Assembly: GCF_016741935.1 (NCBI RefSeq)
Contig: NZ_JAERRG010000048.1
Coordinates: forward strand, 1-52,976
From: Streptomyces endocoffeicus
Lineage (GTDB): Bacteria > Actinomycetota > Actinomycetes > Streptomycetales > Streptomycetaceae
Length of the DNA: 52,976 nucleotides
Direction: 5' to 3'
The translations under genes were made by a program, and so were the position numbers. Shown here in pieces: positions 25,357 to 34,543 of this stretch. The stretch's first letter is position 1. Each line of letters begins with the position of its first letter. Below the pieces are notes generated by a model that worked only from the letters and a program-made list of their open reading frames with translations, did no database searches and had not been told where the DNA came from.

Positions 25357-26295
25357 CTACGCGCCGGTAGCCCCGGTGTCCGGCGACAGCCTAAGGGCGG
25401 GGCGATGAAGGTGCGAGTCCCGTTGGGAGGCTGTGCCGAGCAATCTGCGTGCGACGGCTTCCAGTGATCCGAGCAGCGGGTTGGGGTCGTCGGCGCGCGT
25501 GACGAGCACGACCTCGCAGGGATCGATGTCGATGACGGGCACCAGGGCGATGTCCTCGCGCACGGCGGCGCGTCGATCGCCGGCAGGGAAGATCGCGACA
25601 CAGTGGCCGGTGGCGATGAGTTCCAGCTTGTCCTCGTAGCTGTCGTCGATCGCGGGCGGGGGTGGTGGCCGGCGGCCGTCGACGGGCTTGGGCGTGCTCC
25701 AGACAACCGGAGTGCTGACGCAGGCCACCAGTTCCTCGTCCGACAGAGCCCGCAGGCTGACGGTTTTCTCGTGCGCCAGATGATGACTCGCCGACGTGAC
25801 GAGTACCCGCGACTCCTCATGGAGCTTGGTCACCCGGAGGCCGTCCGTGGGCATGGGCAGGGGCCGGTACGCGATGAGGGCGTCGACCCGCCCCTCGGCG
25901 AGGGCGCGCGTGTCCCGCCAGTCGAGGTGCCGGGTGCGGACCTGGCCGTCGGGGTGCCGGCGGCGCAGTTCCTGCACACAGGCGGTGATGACCAGCCCCT
26001 CGGCGCAGCCGACGGTGATGGTACGGGGCTGGACGGCGGCTCTGGCCGTGCGAGCGGCTTGCTCGGCCTCTTGGAGCAGTATCCGGGCCCTGGGAAGGAA
26101 CGCCTGACCGGCGTCGGTGAGGCTGCTGCCCTGCGGCGAGCGGTCGAACAGCCGGACACCCAGCTGAGCCTCCAGTCGCTGGATCTGGCGGCTCAGCGAC
26201 GGCTGCGCCAGGTGGAGCCTGGTGGCGGCCCGGCCGAAGTTGCCGTACTCCGCCACGACCGTGAAATAGCGCACGAGCCGCAGGTCGACGTCCAT
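25357..26295 (-). CDS. LysR-family transcriptional regulator
   Basis: A 312-aa protein. The winged HTH is at residues 1-62 (VDLRLVRYFTVVAEYGNFGRAATRLHLAQPSLSR), followed by the effector domain (ITVGCAEGLVITACVQEL onward). A Pro-rich insert DGRRPPPPPAIDD occurs near residue 210. It is divergent from an SDR gene with 99 bases between them and is its probable regulator, as is usual for LysR/SDR pairs. ATG 26295 fits the family N-terminus. Confidence 0.9.
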   Translation of the reverse strand: MDVDLRLVRYFTVVAEYGNFGRAATRLHLAQPSLSRQIQRLEAQLGVRLFDRSPQGSSLTDAGQAFLPRARILLQEAEQAARTARAAVQPRTITVGCAEGLVITACVQELRRRHPDGQVRTRHLDWRDTRALAEGRVDALIAYRPLPMPTDGLRVTKLHEESRVLVTSASHHLAHEKTVSLRALSDEELVACVSTPVVWSTPKPVDGRRPPPPPAIDDSYEDKLELIATGHCVAIFPAGDRRAAVREDIALVPVIDIDPCEVVLVTRADDPNPLLGSLEAVARRLLGTASQRDSHLHRPALRLSPDTGATGA

Positions 26296-26394
26296 TCGCC
26301 CAGAGTACGTCGCCCGTCGTCATACGCCTGGGGCATGGCGGCATACGGAACAGGCCTTGGACAGGGTGTGCCGCTGGATATTTGGCTTGAGGGC

Positions 26395-27138
26395 ATGACC
26401 ACATATGACGGCAAGAAGATCGTGATCACGGGCGGAAGCAGCGGTATCGGCCTGACTACGGCCCGGTTGTTCGCGGACGGTGGGGCGCACGTACTGATCA
26501 CCGGCCGTACCCGATCCTCCCTGGACGCCGCGCTGGAGCAGCTGGGGGACAAGGCGATCGCCGTCCGCAGCGACGCCGCGTCCCTGAGGGACATCAAGGC
26601 GCTGGCCGGCACGGTCCAGGAGCGGTTCGGCGCGGTGGACGCGCTGTTCGTCAACGCCGGTGTCACCGCGTCCGCGCCATTCGACTCGACGACGGAGGAG
26701 ATGTACGACGCGCTGTTCGGCATCAACACCAAGGGCCCGTACTTCACGGTGCAGGCGTTGGCGCCGCTGTTGCGCGAGGGAAGCGGCGTGGTCCTCACCA
26801 CGTCGGTGGTGAACGTCCTGGGCCTCGACGCGCTCAGCGTCTACTCGGCGAGCAAGGCAGCCCTGCGGTCGATGACGCGCACCCTGGCCCGCGAGCTGCT
26901 GCCGCGCAAGGTGCGCGTCAATGCCGTAAGCCCCGGACCGATCGACACGGGCATCCTGGACCGCTCCTTCCCCGCCGACGTCGTCGAGACGATGAAGGAC
27001 ACCTACCGGAGCACCACCCCGATGCAGCGGCTGGGGGCCTCCGAGGAAGTGGCCGCCGCGGTGGCGTACTTGGCGTTCGGTGCGACCTTCTCGACGGGAG
27101 CGGAGTTCCCAGTCGACGGAGGGGGTTCGCAACTCTAG
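26395..27138 (+). CDS. short-chain dehydrogenase/reductase
   Basis: A 247-aa classical SDR: TGGSSGIG (residues 14-21), VNAGVTAS in place of NNAG (near 84), Ser in VLTTSVVNVLG, YSASK active site (near 148), then VNAVSPGPIDTGI and a PVDGGGSQL end. It resembles enzymes annotated as 3-oxoacyl-ACP reductase or glucose 1-dehydrogenase. Start ATG 26395 has GAGGG upstream and begins right before the Rossmann strand. Divergent from the LysR gene. Confidence 0.88.
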   Translation: MTTYDGKKIVITGGSSGIGLTTARLFADGGAHVLITGRTRSSLDAALEQLGDKAIAVRSDAASLRDIKALAGTVQERFGAVDALFVNAGVTASAPFDSTTEEMYDALFGINTKGPYFTVQALAPLLREGSGVVLTTSVVNVLGLDALSVYSASKAALRSMTRTLARELLPRKVRVNAVSPGPIDTGILDRSFPADVVETMKDTYRSTTPMQRLGASEEVAAAVAYLAFGATFSTGAEFPVDGGGSQL

Positions 27139-27345
27139 GCGCTCTGACCGCACAGGTTCGCCCCACCGGGGCCGCGCGGCGTGGTCCGGTGCGGCGCCGC
27201 CTCGCGCCTTCGGCGCAAGTGAGCAGCGGCGGTGGGGTGCCTGGGTCAGGCCGTATCGCCACCTGACGGGCCGGTGGGGCATGGTGCCGGTGGCAGCTGC
27301 TGTTGTCCGGGGCCGAGGGCGAGCCGTCGGCCCCTTACGCGGTTT
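27139..27345. repeat. degenerate copy of the 27.6-kb intergenic repeat
   Basis: This 207-base gap contains CGCGCCTTCGGCGCAAGTGA near 27195-27225, the same core as in the palindromic element at 27629-28019, followed by CCGGTGG-rich sequence similar to that element's interior. The ends are less well preserved. No gene is present. It appears to be a diverged third arm of the same repeat family. Confidence 0.55.
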
Positions 27346-27540
27346 CTAGTCACCACCACCGCCACCGGTAGTCCGGCTTCGGCGCCGGTTCTTCGCGGAG
27401 CGGCGCAGCAGCTCCCCCGCGGCAAGCGTCACGGCCGCCACGACGCGGGCCCAACGGGGCCCGCCGCGCTCCGCCCACACCACACACACGCACCCGCCGA
27501 CGGCGAGCACCAAGACGCCGAGCAGCACCAGAACAGTCAT
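27346..27540 (-). CDS. small membrane protein
   Basis: A 64-aa protein: TVLVLLGVLVLAVGGCVCVVWAE forms one transmembrane helix, followed by a second weaker hydrophobic stretch (VVAAVTLAAGEL), a basic RRSAKNRRRSR segment and a TTGGGGGD tail. ATG 27540 is used; a GTG three codons earlier is possible. Such single-pass Streptomyces proteins are common and unassigned. It stands alone between repeat-rich gaps. Confidence 0.55.
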   Translation of the reverse strand: MTVLVLLGVLVLAVGGCVCVVWAERGGPRWARVVAAVTLAAGELLRRSAKNRRRSRTTGGGGGD

Positions 27541-27628
27541 GTTCCGCACCCCTGTATTCGTTCATACGGTCCTGGTGATCGTCTCAGCAAACTTCGCTCC
27601 GCCTCACCGCGGGTGCCTCAGCTGGTCA

Positions 27629-28019
27629 GGGGCTACTGGGCTCGGTCGGGTGCGGCTTTCGTCTCGCGCCTTCGGCGCAATTGAGCAGCGGGGCAGGGGG
27701 CGGGGGCGCGGCGCCATCGCCGTCCACCGGCCGGTGGTGGCCAGGCCGGTGGCGGCTTCCGTGCTCGGCGGCCGGGGTTCCGCCGGGCTGTCCCGGGCAG
27801 TGCGATGCCGGGCCACGCCCGGAGGTGTTGATCCCGCCCCTCCCGGTACCCCCTTCGGAAAAACGCTTGATCTGGCGCAACTAATCCATCAAGCGATTTC
27901 CAGAGGGGTACCCCGTCCCCTCCGCTGTCCGGCGTCGGCCTCAACCAACCCCTGCCCCGCTGCTCACATGCGCCGGAGGCGCGAGACGAAAGCCGCACCC
28001 GACCGAGCCCGGTAGCCCC
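27629..28019. repeat. 391-bp palindromic intergenic element (long inverted repeats)
   Basis: The arms 27629-27699 and 27949-28019 are inverted copies of about 71 bp that differ at only a few positions; both contain GTCGGGTGCGGCTTTCGTCT and a GCGCC-TTCGG-CGC hairpin followed by GAGCAGCGGGGCAG. Inside, a second nested palindrome is centred near 27885 (CGCTTGAT and ATCAAGCG, bounded by GGTACCCC and GGGGTACC). I see no transposase and no real gene. It is either two head-to-head copies of one repeat or a single MITE-like element. Confidence 0.7.
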
Positions 28020-28116
28020 GCTCACCCCATGGGCGGCGGGTCGCTGTCGGACCCATGAGCGATCATCTGCCCATGGCGTATGCGACGGGGGACACGTGGG
28101 ACACGGGGGGCGTTCG

Positions 28117-30111
28117 ATGACGACCGGTGCGTGGACGGCCGTGGATGACCGGCGCGTGGTGCCCGCGCTGGGCGGGCTCATCGAGGGCATGGGGATGTGG
28201 CGGACCGGGACGCTGGGCTGCATGGACCGGACCGGCCGGTTCCTGATCGGGGCGTGGGACCCGCCCGGCCCCGAGGGCGAGGGCGAGGACGGGCCCGGGA
28301 TCGCCGGGGAAGGGTCCTGGGTGCGGTTCATCGGGCGGATCGGGGCCGTGGCGCTCCGGGCCGCCGTCGCGTCCACGCGCCCCGAGCGGCGTGAGCGGCA
28401 GCTGGCGCTGCTGGAGATGTGGGCGGAGAGCCCGTTCGCCGATCCGGCCGCCCGGCTGCGTACCGGGATCGTGGTCACCGAGCGGCTCGCGGTGTGCGAC
28501 GAGCGCGGGGCGGCCGTCAGCGTGGGGTGGAGCCGTGCGGGGCGGCGCCGGTTCGTCGAGCTGCGGACGGGGGACGCGGAGCCGCCGAGCCTGGGGGAGA
28601 TCGAGGAGGCGCGGGACGTGCCGCGCGGCTGGGGGAGCCCGGAGCAGCTGCGGCGGCTGGTGGCGCTGGTCCGCGAGCGGGGTCCGGCCCCGTGGGACCG
28701 GGAGGCCGTGGCCCTGCTGCGGGAGCGCACGGGCATGGGGCGCCCCGCCGCGTCCCTCGCGCTCGCCGGGCTCCTGGAGCGGATGTACGTCCCGTTCCTG
28801 GACGCCGACGAGCGGGCGACGCTGCGGCTCAAGGTGGCCGAGGCCGAGGACGGCGCGTCCGAACTGGCCCGGCTGACCGCGCCGGAGCGGCTGGAACTGC
28901 TCGCGGACGTGCTGCCCGAGGACCCCGCCGAGCTGTGGCAGCCGGACGGGATGCGCGGCGTGGCAGAGCGGCTCGCCGAGGCGTGGCAGGCGCGGCGCGG
29001 CCGGCGGGTCATGGTGCCCGAGCGCACCCTCAGGGCGGTCGTGGAGCTCCAGCTGCTCCGCCTCTCGGCGGCCGAGTTCTGCGCGGCGTTCACCGACCCC
29101 GCCGCCGAACCCGGGCTCAGCGCACCCCTCGACACCTGGATCAAGAACAGCGAGCACGGCCCGCTGCTCACCGACGCCCGGTGGGACATCGTGCGGTTCC
29201 AGGACCGCCTGCACTCCCTCGTGCCGCATCTGGCCTGGGTCTACGCCGAGCTCCCCGCCGGTGACCCGGTCCGCGAGGGGCTGCCGGGACTGGTGCGGCT
29301 GCTCCTCGAGCGCCTGGACCACCCGGGGCTGCTGCTGCGCGCCGGGCACCCCGCCGTCGGTTCGGCGCGTACGGTCGCCGAGCTCCAGGAGCGGTTCGGG
29401 TTCCGGCCGTACGCGGGCCCGGACCGGCTGGACGTGGCGAGCATCGACGACGGGCTCACCGTCATCACGGACGGCACGGTCAGCCGCAGGGGAGATCGAT
29501 CCCCGCCCAGGGTGTACTTCCGCCCCGCGTTCTACGGCGACGACGAGCGCTCCCGGGCCCTGGCGGCCCTCACCTCCGGCTTCGGCCGCGAGGACCTCCC
29601 CCTGGTCGAGTGGGTGCGCGGGCCGGTCTGTGCGCGCATCGCCGAGCGGGTCGAGGGTGCGTCGCTGCCGGTCGGGGCATACGAGTCCAATCCGGCGGCC
29701 TCCGCGCCCGGCCTGGTCGCGCGGGTCGCCGACGCGCTCGGCCTCGACGAGGACGCGGCGGCGCTCCACCTCCAGCTGCTGGCCCTGCCCGCGCCGACCG
29801 ACCGCAACGTCCGCACCTGGAACGGATGGCAGACCGCCCGGCACCAGAAGGCCGCCGCCGCGCTGGTCGAGCGCGGTCTCGTCATCGAGGACAAGCGCCC
29901 CCGGGCGGGCCGCCAGGTCTTCCTGCCGGGCGAGTGGATCCACGCCAAGAAGCCGTACCAGCCCATGGAGGCGTGGAAGGCGGAGCTGATCGGGCTGCGG
30001 CGCTCCTACAACCGGCGGCTGGAGAATCCGCTGCCGCTGCCGACCCGTACCCTGCCCGAACTGTTCGCCCACGCCTGGTCGCTGGTGGAGAAGGGCGAGG
30101 GGCCGGTCTGA
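28117..30111 (+). CDS. large uncharacterised actinobacterial protein
   Basis: A 664-aa soluble protein, rich in Arg, Glu, Ala and Leu, with no signal peptide, membrane segment or nucleotide-binding motif that I recognise. It is mostly helical, with several amphipathic Arg/Glu segments. Notable stretches are WVRFIGRIGAVALRAAV near 70, HLAWVYAELPAGDPVREGLP near 373, and the C-terminal WNGWQTARHQKAAAALVERG with a basic RPRAGRQVFLPG after it, which has a winged-helix feel. ATG 28117 is chosen; a GTG seven codons earlier is possible. The start lies only 98 bases after the palindromic element, so N-terminal truncation of a larger protein is conceivable. Convergent with the GH3 gene. Confidence 0.65.
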   Translation: MTTGAWTAVDDRRVVPALGGLIEGMGMWRTGTLGCMDRTGRFLIGAWDPPGPEGEGEDGPGIAGEGSWVRFIGRIGAVALRAAVASTRPERRERQLALLEMWAESPFADPAARLRTGIVVTERLAVCDERGAAVSVGWSRAGRRRFVELRTGDAEPPSLGEIEEARDVPRGWGSPEQLRRLVALVRERGPAPWDREAVALLRERTGMGRPAASLALAGLLERMYVPFLDADERATLRLKVAEAEDGASELARLTAPERLELLADVLPEDPAELWQPDGMRGVAERLAEAWQARRGRRVMVPERTLRAVVELQLLRLSAAEFCAAFTDPAAEPGLSAPLDTWIKNSEHGPLLTDARWDIVRFQDRLHSLVPHLAWVYAELPAGDPVREGLPGLVRLLLERLDHPGLLLRAGHPAVGSARTVAELQERFGFRPYAGPDRLDVASIDDGLTVITDGTVSRRGDRSPPRVYFRPAFYGDDERSRALAALTSGFGREDLPLVEWVRGPVCARIAERVEGASLPVGAYESNPAASAPGLVARVADALGLDEDAAALHLQLLALPAPTDRNVRTWNGWQTARHQKAAAALVERGLVIEDKRPRAGRQVFLPGEWIHAKKPYQPMEAWKAELIGLRRSYNRRLENPLPLPTRTLPELFAHAWSLVEKGEGPV

Positions 30112-30178
30112 ACAGGCCCCCCGCCTCGTGGTCCGAACGGCCCCGGGCGCTCTTCCTCGCCCCCTACTTCACCCGCCC

Positions 30179-32572
30179 CTACTTCACCCGCACCTCGCAC
30201 ACCATCCGCCGCCGGTGGTCCACCGTGCGCTCGGGCCCGGTCAGCGTCAGCGGCACGGTGTGCCGTACGCCGGAGTCGGCGCTGGAGGAGGCCAGCCGCA
30301 GCTCAAGGGCGCCCGGCTCCACCACCCTCGTGCCATCGGCGCCCAGCGGATACGAGGCGAGATCGGCATGGAAGGCGAAGTGGACCTCGGCGGACTCGCC
30401 CCGCCGCAGCGGCACCCGTGCGTAGCCGATCAGCCGGGACACCGGCCGGGCGATACGGGCCACCGGATCGTGCAGATAGAGCTGTACGACCTCGGTCCCG
30501 GCCCGGTCACCGGTGTTGCGCACGGTCAGCCGGACCGTGGTCTCCCCGTCGGTCGGCACATCGGTCGCGTCGGCCTCCGGGCGCTCCCAGGCGAACGAGG
30601 TGTAGGACAGCCCATGGCCGAAGGGGAACAGCGGGGTCGGGTCGATGGAGCTGGCGTCGCCGTGCAGCCCGAGCGGCGGCTGTGGGTACGTCCAGGGCTG
30701 GCCGGCGGACGTGTACGGAACGCTCACCGGCAGCCGGCCCGAGGGGTTGACGCGCCCGCTCAGCACCCCGGCGACCGCCGGGCCGCCCTCCTCACCGGGG
30801 AAGAACGCCTGCACGGCGGCGGCCAGCAGGCGCGACCAGCGGCCGAGGGCGTACGGCCGGCCGGTGAACAGCACCAGCACCACAGGCGTACCGGTGGCCA
30901 CCAGCGTGTCCAGCAACGCCCCCTGCTCACCGGGCAGTTCGAGGTCGGCGGCGTCACAGCCCTCGCCCGAGGTGCCCCGGCCGAACAGGCCCGAGCGGTC
31001 GCCCAGCACCGCGACGCACACATCCGCGTCCGCCGCCGTCCGGGCCGCCTGCGCCAGCCGGCTCTCGGCGGTGAGCGCCGCCGCACCGGCCGAGGCCGCG
31101 CCCCCCGGGTCCCCGGCGGACGCGGCCGGGCCGGGCGCGGCGCACCCCTCGGCATGGCTGATCCGCGCACCGGGCAGCTCGGCGCGCAGCGCGGCGAAGA
31201 GCGTCGGCACCTCGAGGCCCAGGGGCAGGTCGGGGTGCTCCACCCCGACGTGGCGGGGGAAGGTGTAGCAGCCGAGCATGGCGGCCGGGTCGTCGGCGAG
31301 CGGGCCGACCACCGCGATCCGGGCGTCCGGCGCGAGCGGCAGCACATCGCCGTCGTCGGCGAGCAGCACCACCGACTCCTCGGCGAGCTCCCGCGCGAGG
31401 GCCCGCATCTCCGGGGGATCGAGATCGAGATCGCGATCGACGGGGCCCGCCGACTCCGCGAGCGCCGACGGCACCGGCGACCAGTCCGCGTCCAGCAGCC
31501 CCAGCTCGCACTTCTGCCGCAGCACCCGCAGCGCCGCCCGGTCCACCAGCGCCTCGTCCACCTCCCCGGCCCGTACCGCGTCCCGCAGCGGGGTGCCGAA
31601 GCAGCGCACCGCGGGCAGCTCCACGTCCACACCGGCCGCCAGGGCGAGCCCGGCCGCGCCGCCCCGGGTGTCGGCCACCCGGTGGGCCAGCTCCAGGAAG
31701 GACACCCCGAAGTAGTCGGCGACGACGGTGCCGGTGAAGCCCCAGGTGTCGCGGAGCAGTTCGGTCAGCAGCCAGGGGTTGGCGGCCGAGGGCACCCCGT
31801 CGAGGTCGTTGTAGGAGTGCATGACCGACCGCGCGCCCCCGTCCCGCACGGCCAGTTCGAAGGGCGGCAGGATGACATCGGCGAGTTCCCGGGGCCCGAT
31901 GGAGACCGGTGCGTGGTTGCGGCCGCCCCGGGAGGCGGCGTAGCCCGCGAAGTGCTTGAGGGTGGCGACGATCCCGGCGGACTCCAGGCCGCGGACGTAC
32001 GCGGTGCCGATGGTCGCGACGAGATACGGGTCCTCGCCGATGGACTCCTCCGTACGGCCCCAGCGCGCGTCCCGCACCACGTCCAGCACCGGGGCCAGAC
32101 CCTGGTGGATACCGGCCGACCGCAGCGAACCGCCGATCAGCTCGGCCGCCCGCCCCACCAGCGCCGGGTCGAAGGACGCGCCCCAGGCGAGCGGGGTGGG
32201 GAAGACGGTGGCGCGCCAGGCGAAGAAGCCGGTCAGACACTCCTCATGGGCCAGCGCCGGGATCCCGAAGCGGTTCCCGGCGGCGATCCGGGCCTGGAGG
32301 CGGGCCAGCGCGGCGGCGCCCTCGGCCGGTTCGACGGGGGAGGTGCCGAAGGGCCGGGTCAGCTGGCCGATGCCGTGCGGGAGGAGGCCGTCGAGGTCCA
32401 CGGCCTCGGACACCTCGTGCTGGAGCGGGGCGACGTCCTCGCCCTCCTCGGCCTCGGATCCCGGCCATACGCCGACGAGTTGGGCCAGCTTCTCCTCCAG
32501 CGTCATCGAGGAGAGCAGGGCCGCCGCGCGGTCCTCGGCGGAGAGGGAGGTGTCCTGCCAGGGCTGAGGCAT
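30179..32572 (-). CDS. glycoside hydrolase family 3 (beta-xylosidase/beta-glucosidase, BxlA-like)
   Basis: A 797-aa GH3 enzyme without signal peptide, so intracellular. Seen: HEECLTGFFAWRATVFPTPL near 109, catalytic-domain KHFAGY (K206, H207), nucleophile D286 in VVADYFGVSF, the second alpha/beta domain from about 390, and a C-terminal fibronectin III-like domain (about 690-790, ending VCEVRVK). It ends a LacI-SBP-permease-permease-GH3 set, the same order as bxlR-bxlEFG-bxlA, so hydrolysis of imported xylobiose or a similar beta-disaccharide is likely. There are 103 bases between it and the permease gene. Confidence 0.9.
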   Translation of the reverse strand: MPQPWQDTSLSAEDRAAALLSSMTLEEKLAQLVGVWPGSEAEEGEDVAPLQHEVSEAVDLDGLLPHGIGQLTRPFGTSPVEPAEGAAALARLQARIAAGNRFGIPALAHEECLTGFFAWRATVFPTPLAWGASFDPALVGRAAELIGGSLRSAGIHQGLAPVLDVVRDARWGRTEESIGEDPYLVATIGTAYVRGLESAGIVATLKHFAGYAASRGGRNHAPVSIGPRELADVILPPFELAVRDGGARSVMHSYNDLDGVPSAANPWLLTELLRDTWGFTGTVVADYFGVSFLELAHRVADTRGGAAGLALAAGVDVELPAVRCFGTPLRDAVRAGEVDEALVDRAALRVLRQKCELGLLDADWSPVPSALAESAGPVDRDLDLDPPEMRALARELAEESVVLLADDGDVLPLAPDARIAVVGPLADDPAAMLGCYTFPRHVGVEHPDLPLGLEVPTLFAALRAELPGARISHAEGCAAPGPAASAGDPGGAASAGAAALTAESRLAQAARTAADADVCVAVLGDRSGLFGRGTSGEGCDAADLELPGEQGALLDTLVATGTPVVLVLFTGRPYALGRWSRLLAAAVQAFFPGEEGGPAVAGVLSGRVNPSGRLPVSVPYTSAGQPWTYPQPPLGLHGDASSIDPTPLFPFGHGLSYTSFAWERPEADATDVPTDGETTVRLTVRNTGDRAGTEVVQLYLHDPVARIARPVSRLIGYARVPLRRGESAEVHFAFHADLASYPLGADGTRVVEPGALELRLASSSADSGVRHTVPLTLTGPERTVDHRRRMVCEVRVK

Positions 32573-32675
32573 GAAGCTCCTTGTCGGGGGAGGACGGCGG
32601 GGTGGGAGAACGGCTTGCGTGCCCGGAAACGGCTTGTGCGTCCCGGAAACGGCGTGGGTACCGCGCGTGGGCGGC

Positions 32676-33605
32676 CTATTTGCCGCCCATGCCCATCAGT
32701 CCACTGATCAGCTGACGGCGGGCGAAGAGATAGACCAGGAAGATCGGGACGATGGAGAGCACCACGGCGGTGAGCAGCGCCGGGGTGTCCACCCGGAACT
32801 CGCCCACGTAGTCGTACAGCCCCAGGGTCAGCAGCCGGTTGCTCTTGGACTGGGTGAGCAGCAGCGGGAAGAGGAAGCCGTTCCAGGCGTGCAGGGCCGA
32901 CATCACCCCGACCGTGGAGATCCCGGACCGCGACAGCGGTACGACGAGCTGGAGCAGCACCCGGGTCGGGCTCGCCCCGTCCAGCGCCATCGACTCGTAC
33001 AGCTCCTCGTCGATGTCGCGCATCGTGCCGACCAGGATCAGCACACTGACCGGGAGGGAGAAGGCGGCCGTCGGCAGGATCACGGCGAGCAGGGTGTCGT
33101 ACAGATGGAGCTTGGTGATGACCAGATAGACCGGGATCACCACCGCCTGGGAGGGGATCGCCAGACCCAGCAGGAAGATCTGGAAGATCCGGCGGGAGGC
33201 GCGGCCGCGGGCGCGGACGACGGTGTAGCCGACGGTCACCGACAGCGTGATCACGATCGCCGCGCACACGGCCGTGACCAGCGCGGTATTGAGGAGGTAG
33301 GAGAGGAAGTCGGAGCGCAGCACCCGCCGGTAGTTGGCGAGCGTCGGATGGTCGGGCAGGGCCAGCGGGCCGTCGTCGATATAGCCGTCGCGGGTCTGGA
33401 AGGTGGCGGCCACCAGGACGTACAGCGGCAGTCCGACGATGCCGAGCCAGATCAGGGAGCCGAGCCCGGCCGGGTAGTTGGCGCGGGGCAGACCCCGGCG
33501 GCGGAGGCGGGGGCGAGGAGCCGCCGGGGTCTTGTTCGGCGTACGAACGCCGTTCAGGGGGCCGTTCGGGCGAGGATTCGGGTGGTCGTGCAGAACGTCG
33601 GTCAC
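32676..33605 (-). CDS. carbohydrate ABC transporter permease (MalG type)
   Basis: A 309-aa permease. After a Pro/Arg-rich 45-residue N-terminus come six hydrophobic segments and the EAA loop YESMALDGASPTRVLLQLVVP. GTG 33605 overlaps the upstream permease stop (GTGA) and has a strong GGGAGGGG ribosome site. It forms the channel with the protein from 33602-34543 and serves the lipoprotein from 34543-35850. Confidence 0.9.
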   Translation of the reverse strand: MTDVLHDHPNPRPNGPLNGVRTPNKTPAAPRPRLRRRGLPRANYPAGLGSLIWLGIVGLPLYVLVAATFQTRDGYIDDGPLALPDHPTLANYRRVLRSDFLSYLLNTALVTAVCAAIVITLSVTVGYTVVRARGRASRRIFQIFLLGLAIPSQAVVIPVYLVITKLHLYDTLLAVILPTAAFSLPVSVLILVGTMRDIDEELYESMALDGASPTRVLLQLVVPLSRSGISTVGVMSALHAWNGFLFPLLLTQSKSNRLLTLGLYDYVGEFRVDTPALLTAVVLSIVPIFLVYLFARRQLISGLMGMGGK

Positions 33606-34543
33606 ATCCCCTCCCGGGTGCTGCGCATCGCGGCGAAGCCGGTGAGCCGCACCAGCAGCAGCGAGACGGTGGTGGCGACGACGACGAGGATGGTGGCGAC
33701 CGCGCTGGCGTAGCCGAGGTCGAACGCCTGGAAGCCGTTCTTGTACATCAGATACGGCACGATCGTGGTGTCCGTGCCCGGCCCGCCCTTGGTGAGGATC
33801 AGCACGGTGTCGAAGAAGGTCAGCGCGCCCACCACCATGATCACCGAGGAGGTGACGATGGTGTTGCGCAGCTGGGGCAGGGTGATCGAGAAGAACTGCC
33901 GTACGGTCCCGGCGCCGTCGATCGCCGCCGCGTCGTAGAGCGAGCGCGGGATGGCGCGGGCGCCGCCCTGGTAGATCAGCGTGTGCAGCGGGATGAACTG
34001 CCAGGCGGTGACGAAGAGGATCGCCCCGAAGGCGCCCTTGGAGCTGCCCAGCAGATCGCCGTCCGCGAAGCCCAGGGCGGGCCCGATGTCGGCGATCAGG
34101 CCGAAGTTGGGGTCCAGCAGCGACTTCCAGACCAGCGCGAGCGCCACGGAGGAGCCCAGCAGCGGCAGGAAGAAGATGGCGGACAGCACGGCCCGGTTGC
34201 GCTGCCGACCGGCCGCCCATACGCCCAGCAGCAGGGCGAGCGGGGTCTGGAACACCCAGGTCAGCACGGTGAGCACCAGGCTGAGCCAGATGGCCTGATG
34301 GGTCTCCGGGTCGTCCCACAGCCGGGACCAGTTGCTCATCCCGGTCCAGCTCGGGGTGCCGATGCCGTCCCAGTTGGTGAAGGCGAGGGCGCCGACCAGG
34401 ACCATCGGAGCCACCGCGAAGAAGACGAAGAAGAGCGCCCCGGGGAGAGCCCAGACGACGCCGGGCCGGCCGACCCCGGCCCGCCCGACGCTTTGGCGCG
34501 GTTCGCGCGCCGGGCGCGGCCCGCTCGTCGCGGCGTCCGCCAT
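33602..34543 (-). CDS. carbohydrate ABC transporter permease (MalF type)
   Basis: A 313-aa permease (VVWALPGALFFVFFAVAPMVL as first helix, EAA loop YDAAAIDGAGTVRQFFSITLP). ATG 34543 shares a base with the SBP stop (TGATG). It is translationally coupled on both sides. No ATPase is encoded in the operon, consistent with use of a shared MsiK-type ATPase. Confidence 0.9.
   Translation of the reverse strand: MADAATSGPRPAREPRQSVGRAGVGRPGVVWALPGALFFVFFAVAPMVLVGALAFTNWDGIGTPSWTGMSNWSRLWDDPETHQAIWLSLVLTVLTWVFQTPLALLLGVWAAGRQRNRAVLSAIFFLPLLGSSVALALVWKSLLDPNFGLIADIGPALGFADGDLLGSSKGAFGAILFVTAWQFIPLHTLIYQGGARAIPRSLYDAAAIDGAGTVRQFFSITLPQLRNTIVTSSVIMVVGALTFFDTVLILTKGGPGTDTTIVPYLMYKNGFQAFDLGYASAVATILVVVATTVSLLLVRLTGFAAMRSTREGM

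Noticed and set aside
27629..28019. insertion sequence with transposase
   Set aside because: Inverted arms are present, but only 250 bp lie between them and no transposase-like frame was found.
27633..29189. long minus-strand frame running through the palindromic element and the gene at 28117
   Set aside because: It is a Ser/Arg/Pro-rich shadow; its first part is antisense to a frame with normal codon usage and its end is the noncoding repeat.
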